In this document: one piece after another, positions 1-4,716 of the stretch | Layout of the letters: each line of letters opens with the position of its first letter | Numbering within the stretch: position 1 is the stretch's first letter | NCBI GenBank assembly: GCA_009925805.1 | Contig: RFQF01000130.1 | Location: 1 to 5,699 of the forward strand | Source: Flavobacteriia bacterium | GTDB lineage: Bacteria; Bacteroidota; Bacteroidia; Flavobacteriales_D; Crocinitomicaceae | Direction: 5' to 3' | DNA: 5,699 nt | Program-made: the position numbers and the translations under genes | Notes under the pieces: generated by a model | Seen by the model: only the letters and a program-made list of their open reading frames with translations | The model's database searches: none | Told to the model about the DNA's origin: nothing

Positions 1-525
1 AATTAAAACGGATAAATACACCAAGGCGATAGGGTTTGCGTTCAATTCGCTTTCCATGCCGTTGGTCATTCCGATGGCGGAAATCACCGAATCAAAACTA
101 AAAACAAAGTCAACGAGAACAATTTGAAAAATAATTTTTTCAAATGACAGATGCGTATTTTGGTTTTGTTTACTTTGTTTAGTCATACCTTGGCGCAATT
201 CTTTGGTACTTTTGTAGATTAAGAATAATCCTCCTAACAGCAACACCAAATCTTTGTAGTTAAAATCACCAAACCAAGGTTCATAAATGGGGTTCAGTAT
301 GTGCACTATAAAACTTAATAGCCCCAAAAGGATGAATCTAATCAATAAAGCTAAGGAAAGGCCTAAATTTCGCGCTTTGGTTTTTAGGTGCTCTAATTTT
401 AATTTGTTGGTAACTATGGAGATAAATATAATGTTATCAATTCCAAGTACGACCTCCAAGAGCGACAATAAAATCAAGTAAAGCCAACCTTGATACAGGT
501 AAAATATTTCAACGTATTGCATCAT
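1..525 (-). CDS. TerC-family integral membrane protein, 5' part (175 codons, continues past left edge)
   Basis: Starting at the Met-Met pair (ATG 525 or 522), the frame encodes a hydrophobic protein with the TerC signatures: EVVLGIDNIIF at residues 24-34 (Glu24, Asp30) and DFVFSFDSVISAIGMTN at 139-155 (Asp139, Asp145). These acidic residues within membrane helices are the conserved, probably metal-related ones. About four hydrophobic segments are visible (near 14-38, 51-72, 90-105, 132-152), and a polar Lys/Gln/Asn loop lies at 112-128. Known for the family: inner-membrane proteins linked to tellurite resistance and, in Bacillus, to manganese export for metalation of secreted enzymes. The substrate here is unknown. 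A TACCTTTG box ends 4 bases before the start, so this gene can probably be expressed on its own although it is in frame with the upstream menD remnant. GC is about 35%, well below its neighbours. Family call is firm; function is not. Confidence 0.85.
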   Translation of the reverse strand, partial: MMQYVEIFYLYQGWLYLILLSLLEVVLGIDNIIFISIVTNKLKLEHLKTKARNLGLSLALLIRFILLGLLSFIVHILNPIYEPWFGDFNYKDLVLLLGGLFLIYKSTKELRQGMTKQSKQNQNTHLSFEKIIFQIVLVDFVFSFDSVISAIGMTNGMESELNANPIALVYLSVLI

Positions 526-2064
526 GATACAAAGGTATAAATATCCTTGAATGCGAAAGAAGGAACCGTTGTGTGGATGAGCAGCTTCCAAATACTTGGG
601 GCCTTGAGCAGCGTCTTTCGCTCCGTCAATTATTCTGAAAATGCCTCCACCGTGATTGTTTATTAATAAAATTTTCAAGCGTGGAGCTAAGGCTTTCAAC
701 TGCAATGCGTTGGAGTCGTATAGAAAGGAAATGTCCCCGATAATGAGTACATTCAGGCGATCGTCTTGAGAAGCATATCCAAGTGCCGTGCTCATGCTTC
801 CATCAATACCGCTTGTACCTCGGTTTGCAAAATAGGTACATCCTTTAATCGGATCAAACAGTTGCGCATATCGAATGACGGAACTGTTGGCCAGGTGAAT
901 CACCGTTCCTTCGGGAACCCACGAGAAAAACGATTGATATCCATGAAAATCTGTAAGATGTGCCGATGAAACTTTGAATTGATTGAATTTGTCTTTCGTT
1001 AGGTAATCGATTTGTTTCCATTTGGAACGATAATCGAACGAAGTCTTTTCAATGCCCGCTTCGTACAATTTACGAAAAAATGCAGCAGGTTCACACACCA
1101 TCGAATGCGTCAGTTGTTGATAGGTATCCATTTCGGTAAATGCAAGGCCAATCCTTACGTGCGCTAACAAGTTTACCTTGCGCAACCAAGCTTTAATGCG
1201 TTTTGATACGATAGGGCCGCCAAGGCTCAGAAGTACCTCCGGCTGGTAGTGTTCGATGGTGCTTTCGGGCAGAGCGTTCAAGGAACGATCGATGCATGCA
1301 TTGAAGAATTCGGAAGGCAAATTCGAAATGTTTTCGGTCAACACGGCTACGTTGGGTAGGGTGGCAAATTGTTCCAACGCCTCCAAAAGCCCGGCATGCT
1401 CGGCCATTTGTCCGCACACCACTAAGATTTTCTTACCTCGCATCAAAGCAGCTAATTCCTCAATAGTCTTTGGGTTAGGTTCATGATTTCTATGGATCGA
1501 GATGCTTCGATGAAAATGCTGGATTTTCTCCGTCGTTTGATACAACGGTTCGGATAGCCCTAAATTCAGATGAACAGGTCCCTCATGAACCAAGGCATGC
1601 ATCATCAGCGCTGTTTCACGCTGATAAGGCCATAAATAATCTTCCATGACGGAGCAATCTTCGAGGTGGACAAATCGATGAACAAACCCCTGAAAGAGAT
1701 GCTGTTGCCGAAGAGTTTGCCCGTCTCCTTGGTCGGTCCATGCACTGGGTCTGTCGGCTGAAATAATCCATAAGGGTATGGAACGGTAATAGGCCTCGGT
1801 TACCGCAGGCAGATAATTCGCAAGGGCGGATCCCGAGGTGCAGCACAACGCCACCGGTTTACCGGTTTTTTCGGCTAAACCTAAGGCAAAAAAACCCGCG
1901 GAACGTTCGTCGTGAATTACAAAGGTTTCAATTGCGGGATGCAAATCAGCACTTAGGGCTAAGGGCGCATTTCGAGATCCAGGCGAAAAAACCCAATGGA
2001 TAATGCCGTGAGCAACGCCCTGGTCTATCGTTAGCTGCACGATCCATTTGTCGCTCGTCGTCAT
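1..2064 (-). CDS. menD: MenD (SEPHCHC synthase) lacking its C-terminus, in frame with TerC; open at left edge
   Basis: MenD is a cytoplasmic ThDP enzyme joining isochorismate and 2-oxoglutarate to SEPHCHC in menaquinone synthesis. Seen: SPGSRNAPL (27-35), ERSAGF with catalytic Glu53 (E. coli Glu55), TSGSALAN (76-83), ADRP with Arg105, Gln116, Lys288-Arg289, Ser394/Arg398, NRGTSGIDGS (414-423), and the ThDP/Mg site with Asp444, Asn470 and GGGIF (472-476). Homology fades near residues 496-500, where E. coli MenD would have roughly 55-60 more residues. No stop follows: the frame passes through LYLCI into the Met-Met start of a TerC protein at residue 514 and stays open for all 688 codons to the edge. 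The start ATG lies 13 bases after the menF stop, so co-transcription is likely. The identity of residues 1-495 is secure. Loss of the last part of the pyrophosphate-binding domain probably inactivates it. Whether one fused protein is made, or the junction is an assembly error, cannot be told here. Confidence 0.88.
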   Translation of the reverse strand, partial: MTTSDKWIVQLTIDQGVAHGIIHWVFSPGSRNAPLALSADLHPAIETFVIHDERSAGFFALGLAEKTGKPVALCCTSGSALANYLPAVTEAYYRSIPLWIISADRPSAWTDQGDGQTLRQQHLFQGFVHRFVHLEDCSVMEDYLWPYQRETALMMHALVHEGPVHLNLGLSEPLYQTTEKIQHFHRSISIHRNHEPNPKTIEELAALMRGKKILVVCGQMAEHAGLLEALEQFATLPNVAVLTENISNLPSEFFNACIDRSLNALPESTIEHYQPEVLLSLGGPIVSKRIKAWLRKVNLLAHVRIGLAFTEMDTYQQLTHSMVCEPAAFFRKLYEAGIEKTSFDYRSKWKQIDYLTKDKFNQFKVSSAHLTDFHGYQSFFSWVPEGTVIHLANSSVIRYAQLFDPIKGCTYFANRGTSGIDGSMSTALGYASQDDRLNVLIIGDISFLYDSNALQLKALAPRLKILLINNHGGGIFRIIDGAKDAAQGPKYLEAAHPHNGSFFRIQGYLYLCIMMQYVEIFYLYQGWLYLILLSLLEVVLGIDNIIFISIVTNKLKLEHLKTKARNLGLSLALLIRFILLGLLSFIVHILNPIYEPWFGDFNYKDLVLLLGGLFLIYKSTKELRQGMTKQSKQNQNTHLSFEKIIFQIVLVDFVFSFDSVISAIGMTNGMESELNANPIALVYLSVLI
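530..558 (-). promoter_or_regulatory. Candidate promoter of terC, -7 box TACCTTTG
   Basis: On the minus strand, 537 to 530 reads TACCTTTG, an exact match to the Bacteroidota -7 consensus TAnnTTTG. A poor -33 candidate (TTTC, 558 to 555) lies 17 bases upstream. The box ends 4 bases before the ATGATG start, so transcription would begin at or next to the start codon. It lies inside the open frame shared with menD, which suggests the terC upstream region survived whatever created the junction. Motif match only. Confidence 0.5.
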
Positions 2065-2068
2065 AGGT

Positions 2069-2076
2069 TAAAAGTA
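2069..2076 (-). promoter_or_regulatory. -7-like box TACTTTTA before menD
   Basis: The 13 bases between the menF stop (TGA, 2080-2078) and the menD ATG (2064) hold TACTTTTA, one mismatch from TAnnTTTG, ending exactly 4 bases before the start. The same octamer with the same spacing precedes the thioesterase gene. No convincing -33 element is seen, so it may be a weak internal promoter, or an A/T-rich translation-start context. No Shine-Dalgarno sequence is present. Confidence 0.3.
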
Positions 2077-2077
2077 C

Positions 2078-3019
2078 TCAATTAAGGAACGTTAATAGGG
2101 TATTGCTTTTATTTTCGGTTTCGATCCATTCCGATTCAGGATCAGAATCCGCCGTGATTCCTGCGCCAACGTAGGCATGAAGGACTCCATCCATCACCTG
2201 ACCGCAACGAAGGTTAACAAAACAATGCGTGTCGTGTTCTCCGAAGAAACCAATGATTCCCGTATACAACTCACGCTCATGTTTTTCTAAGGTATTCAGC
2301 GATTCTCGGGCAAGTTTTGTTGGAATTCCGCATACTGCCGGAGTAGGGTGTAACTGTGTGATGATTTGACGCTCCAGGTTCTTGGAGGTTTCAAACCAAA
2401 GATCCGTGCGTAAATGGGTAACAGGTCCTGCGGCATGATTGTAGGGCCCTTCTTTTTCAAACGGGATTTGGAGATCTCGAAGCATCTCTTCGATGTACTC
2501 CGTTACAATTCGTTGTTCTACGATTTCTTTCGATTGCCAATTAACCACTTCCGCACTGGAACGAGTTCCTGCCAAGGACATTAAAAAGTAAATGTCTTCA
2601 ACGCGCCGCAACAATATCTCAGGACTCGCGCCAATCCACTCGCCCAATTGATGGTCGTTGAAATGATAAACGAAAGCCGAGGGATACGCTTCGCACAACG
2701 TTTCAAACAATTCCGATGGCGTTGTGTTTCCCATCGATTTGCTGATGACCCGAGAGATGACCAATTTTACGAGCCCTAATTGCTGTATTCCCTGCTTTAC
2801 CTTTCGAACCATTTGAATAAAAGAAAGGCGATTTATGTTATGCGGTGCTATTTTCCTGGGGTGAACGATGGTGCGTGGACGATTGTTTGGCTGAAATTTG
2901 TAATATGCTGAACCTTTGAAATTACTGACAATAAATCCCTTTAATTCCCTCGATGAAGCTTGGATAAACATACCTTTTTCACGAACGATTTCTTTTCCTG
3001 GGATTCGGTACTGTAACAT
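2078..3019 (-). CDS. menF: Isochorismate synthase MenF, short form (313 aa)
   Basis: Isomerises chorismate to isochorismate, the first committed step of menaquinone synthesis, in the cytoplasm and with Mg2+. The chorismate-binding fold is complete: Lys85 in LVKLVISR (general base; EntC Lys147), GEWIGASPEILL with Glu134 (general acid), SLAGTRSS (148-155), KEIVEQ with Glu168 and EWIETENK with Glu300 (Mg ligands), LHPTPAVCGIPT (223-234), ERELYTGIIGFFG (248-260) and YVGAGI (283-288). It is about 60 residues shorter before the catalytic lysine than EntC, and E. coli MenF is longer still. An in-frame TAA only three codons upstream excludes a longer start, so the short N-terminus is real. The start lies 6 bases after the thioesterase stop, behind an A-rich stretch with no -7 box, so the gene should depend on the upstream promoter. 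The siderophore-type (EntC) role is possible for the family, but the menD neighbour makes MenF far more likely. Confidence 0.92.
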   Translation of the reverse strand: MLQYRIPGKEIVREKGMFIQASSRELKGFIVSNFKGSAYYKFQPNNRPRTIVHPRKIAPHNINRLSFIQMVRKVKQGIQQLGLVKLVISRVISKSMGNTTPSELFETLCEAYPSAFVYHFNDHQLGEWIGASPEILLRRVEDIYFLMSLAGTRSSAEVVNWQSKEIVEQRIVTEYIEEMLRDLQIPFEKEGPYNHAAGPVTHLRTDLWFETSKNLERQIITQLHPTPAVCGIPTKLARESLNTLEKHERELYTGIIGFFGEHDTHCFVNLRCGQVMDGVLHAYVGAGITADSDPESEWIETENKSNTLLTFLN

Positions 3020-3025
3020 TTTCGG

Positions 3026-3445
3026 TTACTTTTTAATGCGCATAATAGTCAAACGTCCCGTGCAAACCAATTGTTCAGTTTCCATTTCATGCACATCCAC
3101 ATTCCAAACGTGGGTTGAGGATCCCGGGTGCACCAAGGTTCCAGTCGCAATGACGGTTCCTTGTCGGACCGCCTTTAGATGCTCCGCATGAATCGCCAAT
3201 CCTACGGGTCTTTCACCCGTTCCTTGAGCCATAAGAAAACTGCCAAACGAACCCACCGTTTCAATCAATGCCGCTGAAGCACCGCCGTGTAATATACCCA
3301 TGGGTTGATGCGTGCGGTGATCCACTGGCATGCTGAATCGAAGAAACCCGGAACCAAGTTCGATGCACTTGATACCTAAAGTTTCCATAAGCGTGTTATG
3401 GTTGAGCGCATTAACTTCTTCCAAGGTGAATTGACCAAAATTCAT
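3026..3445 (-). CDS. Hotdog-fold PaaI/YdiI-type thioesterase, candidate DHNA-CoA thioesterase (139 aa)
   Basis: Acyl-CoA thioesterase of the PaaI/YdiI hotdog type. The helix motif LHGGASAALIETVGS (52-66) carries His53, the Gly pair 54-55 and catalytic Glu62; Gln47 corresponds to the conserved glutamine of YdiI. Length matches the family (about 135-140). The frame is open up to an ATG at 3508, but residues added there (CYVEVILIFRYF) are not hotdog-like, and the start at 3445 gives the normal N-terminus, so 3445 was chosen. A TACTTTTA box ends 4 bases before it. It is the first gene of the thioesterase-menF-menD cluster. Its TAA is followed by two codons and the menF ATG in the same frame, so translational coupling is likely. 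Context suggests hydrolysis of 1,4-dihydroxy-2-naphthoyl-CoA (the MenI/YdiI role), but this is inference: YdiI-like enzymes accept many acyl-CoAs, and the sequence alone does not fix the substrate. Confidence 0.88.
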   Translation of the reverse strand: MNFGQFTLEEVNALNHNTLMETLGIKCIELGSGFLRFSMPVDHRTHQPMGILHGGASAALIETVGSFGSFLMAQGTGERPVGLAIHAEHLKAVRQGTVIATGTLVHPGSSTHVWNVDVHEMETEQLVCTGRLTIMRIKK

Positions 3446-3449
3446 GGCG

Positions 3450-3457
3450 TAAAAGTA
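3450..3457 (-). promoter_or_regulatory. -7-like box TACTTTTA of the thioesterase-menF-menD cluster
   Basis: Minus-strand TACTTTTA (3457 to 3450), one mismatch from TAnnTTTG, ends 4 bases before the thioesterase ATG. A -33 TTTG at the usual distance is not evident. If used, the mRNA of the men cluster would start at about the first codon. The box also supports 3445 rather than 3508 as the start. Confidence 0.4.
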
Positions 3458-3532
3458 GCGAAAAATCAAGATTACTTCGACGTAGCACCTCGATGATCCC
3501 ACCCGCAAAAAAAAAACATAGATGCAGCATTC

Positions 3533-3559
3533 TTGGGTTTAAATGTTATCCTTAATTTG
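3533..3559 (+). promoter_or_regulatory. Candidate promoter of the DUF1311 gene
   Basis: TTG at 3533-3535, then 16 bases, then TTAATTTG at 3552-3559 (7 of 8 with TAnnTTTG). The box ends 16 bases before the chosen ATG at 3576, leaving a leader of roughly ten bases. The region is divergent to the thioesterase gene and also contains a run of ten A at 3507-3516. Weak, motif-only call. Confidence 0.3.
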
Positions 3560-3575
3560 GTGGAAAAACACGACC

Positions 3576-3908
3576 ATGGTAAAAATTACGTTGATCCTGA
3601 TGCTTCTTGTGGGGAGCTACACCTTTGGGCAATCTCAAACCGAAATGAATCAAGAGGCCTTGAAATCCTACCAGATAGCGGATGCAGAAATGACCGTCAT
3701 TTATAAGGACTTAATGAAGTCTTTGGGCCAAACCGAGAAAAATTATTTACTCACGGCGCAACGGGCCTGGATATCCTACAAGGAAGCCCATTGTAAAGCG
3801 ATTGCATACCAATACGACGGTGGATCGATGCAGCCAATGGTGCAATGCGCTTGTTTAGAAACCCTTACGCGTGAACGAATCCAACAATTAAATGCCTATA
3901 ATCCGTAA
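3576..3908 (+). CDS. Small exported DUF1311 (LprI/YecT-like) protein, 110 aa
   Basis: From the ATG at 3576 the protein begins with a short basic-hydrophobic leader, MVKITLILMLLVGSYTFGQ, a typical signal peptide with cleavage probably after the Gly-Gln near residue 19, so the mature protein is periplasmic or surface located. The body carries the DUF1311 pattern: a mostly helical domain with AQRAWISYKEAHC (centred near 70), a second cysteine cluster QCAC (near 91-94), then ETLTRERIQQL at the end. The cysteines probably form disulfides. An in-frame ATG at 3543 would put 11 residues (LSLIWWKN...) ahead of the signal peptide and is less likely. Family members include the mycobacterial lysozyme inhibitor LprI, but most are uncharacterised, so a lysozyme-inhibitor role is only possible. 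No functional link to the neighbours is apparent. It converges on the DUF4159 gene with 4 bases between the stops. Confidence 0.8.
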   Translation: MVKITLILMLLVGSYTFGQSQTEMNQEALKSYQIADAEMTVIYKDLMKSLGQTEKNYLLTAQRAWISYKEAHCKAIAYQYDGGSMQPMVQCACLETLTRERIQQLNAYNP

Positions 3909-3915
3909 GGGATTA
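3899..3915. terminator. Short inverted repeat covering both convergent stop codons
   Basis: TAATCC (3899-3904) and GGATTA (3910-3915) form a 6-bp stem with a 5-base loop. The TAA stop of the DUF1311 gene lies in the loop, and the second arm ends in the reverse complement of the DUF4159 stop. An overlapping alternative pairs CCGT (3903-3906) with ACGG (3916-3919). The stem is short and no strong T-run follows on either strand, so a bidirectional terminator is only a suggestion from position. Confidence 0.2.
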
Positions 3916-4566
3916 ACGGGTATAAACGTAATACAAGATATTCGCTCCCATTTTTAACGCTTGCTGTCGTTTTTCCTCGGGATCGTTATGCACACGTTGG
4001 TCTTCCCAACCGTCGCTCAGGTCGGTTTCATAGGTGTACAACAGGACCAGCCTTCCTTCGTGAAATAAGCCAAAAGCTTGAGGACGTTTGCCGTCGTGCT
4101 CGTGTATTTTGGGTAATCCTCCCAGTTTGTAATGTACCGAAAACAGTTCATGATTCGAAGGCAGTTCTTGCAAATCATATTCGGGAAAGACCTTTTTGAT
4201 TTCACTTCGAATATATTCATCCATTCCGTAGTTGTCGTCGATGTGCAAAAATCCTCCCGCAAGCAGATATTCCCGCAAATTCATGGCCTCTGCGCGTGAA
4301 AAAACCACGTTTCCATGACCGGTCATGTGTACGAAGGGGTATAGGTAAATATCCTTGGATCCCACCTCAACATAAGGAACTTCCTTCGAAATTTGCGTCC
4401 CTAAATTTTGGTTGCAAAATTGGGCTAAATTGGGGAGTGCTGTTGGATTCGCGTAGTAATCCCCTCCGCCGCTATATTTTAGTACCGCCACTTTGTAGGT
4501 TGCTGTATTCTGCGAATAGCCAAAATATACCAGGCTAAGGGCTAAGCAAAAGAATCCATGTTTCAT
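3913..4566 (-). CDS. Exported DUF4159 protein (217 aa)
   Basis: A stand-alone DUF4159 protein of the size usual in Flavobacteriia. The N-terminus (MKHGFFCLALSLVYFGYSQ) is a signal peptide, so the protein is exported. The body holds the conserved blocks of the family: PFVHMTGHGN (77-86), YLLAGGFLHIDDNYGMD (100-116), LPKIHEHDGK (151-160) and TDLSDGWEDQRVHNDP (181-196), rich in His and Asp, then ALKMGANILYY near the end. The spacing of GHGN, a central strand and HIDD resembles a glutamine-amidotransferase-like fold, and the His/Asp clusters could bind a metal or ligand. The biochemical function is unknown. An in-frame ATG at 4596 would add ten residues, but a perfect TATCTTTG -7 box lies inside that extension, so 4566 was chosen. 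The gene is divergent to carB and convergent with the DUF1311 gene, so it is probably transcribed alone. Confidence 0.82.
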   Translation of the reverse strand: MKHGFFCLALSLVYFGYSQNTATYKVAVLKYSGGGDYYANPTALPNLAQFCNQNLGTQISKEVPYVEVGSKDIYLYPFVHMTGHGNVVFSRAEAMNLREYLLAGGFLHIDDNYGMDEYIRSEIKKVFPEYDLQELPSNHELFSVHYKLGGLPKIHEHDGKRPQAFGLFHEGRLVLLYTYETDLSDGWEDQRVHNDPEEKRQQALKMGANILYYVYTR

Positions 4567-4573
4567 CGCGAAA

Positions 4574-4603
4574 CAAAGATACGTTTTTGGTTTCATCCTC
4601 GAA
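4574..4603 (-). promoter_or_regulatory. Promoter of the DUF4159 gene, -7 box TATCTTTG
   Basis: Minus-strand TATCTTTG (4581 to 4574) matches TAnnTTTG exactly. TTCG (4603 to 4600), 3 of 4 with TTTG, lies 18 bases upstream at the expected -33 distance. The box ends 7 bases before the ATG at 4566, giving a leader of only a few bases. This is the best promoter match in the window and decides the start codon of the gene. Confidence 0.55.
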
Positions 4604-4651
4604 GTGCTTTGGTATGCTTTTCCGTTTTGTGTAAAAAAAATCCAAACCCCC

Positions 4652-4682
4652 TGTGCTTGAGCAGGATTTTCAAGTAATTTTA
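4652..4682 (+). promoter_or_regulatory. Candidate carB promoter
   Basis: TAATTTTA at 4675-4682 (7 of 8 with TAnnTTTG) lies 34 bases before the carB ATG. TGTG at 4652-4655 is a partial -33 match at 19 bases; a TTG at 4657-4659 is nearer, at 15. One copy of a 10-base direct repeat (GGATTTTCAA) falls between the two elements. Unlike the minus-strand genes, carB would have a leader of about 30 bases. Motif evidence only. Confidence 0.3.
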
Positions 4683-4705
4683 CGCGCCCTCTGTGGGATT
4701 TTCAA
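4664..4705 (+). repeat. Two direct copies of GGATTTTCAA in the carB leader
   Basis: GGATTTTCAA occurs at 4664-4673 and again at 4696-4705, starts 32 bases apart, close to three helical turns. The first copy lies just before the -7-like box and the second between it and the carB start, a layout that would suit an operator read by a dimeric regulator. Chance occurrence in A/T-rich sequence is possible. Confidence 0.35.
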
Positions 4706-4716
4706 AGTCGGAATTT

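Noticed and set aside
525..640. A simple frameshift hiding the rest of MenD in another frame
   Set aside because: The other minus-strand frames from 600 to 530 read sequences such as WKLLIHTTVPSFAF ending in a stop, with no resemblance to the MenD C-terminus. The residue count from ATG 2064 to the TerC Met (514) also agrees exactly with the base count, so sequence is missing rather than shifted.
1193..1846. Open frames of 74-76 codons inside menD on both strands (near 1193-1486 and 1616-1846)
   Set aside because: They lie in other frames or antisense to well-conserved MenD sequence, have low-complexity or Arg/Ser-rich translations and match no family I recognise.
3446..3508. A 21-residue N-terminal extension of the thioesterase starting at 3508
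   Set aside because: The extension is not hotdog-like, crosses a -7-like box at 3457-3450, and would exceed the family length.
3500..3530. Run of ten A (3507-3516) as an intrinsic terminator
   Set aside because: No GC-rich stem precedes it on the minus strand (only a small ATGCTGCAT palindrome), and no gene upstream would end there.
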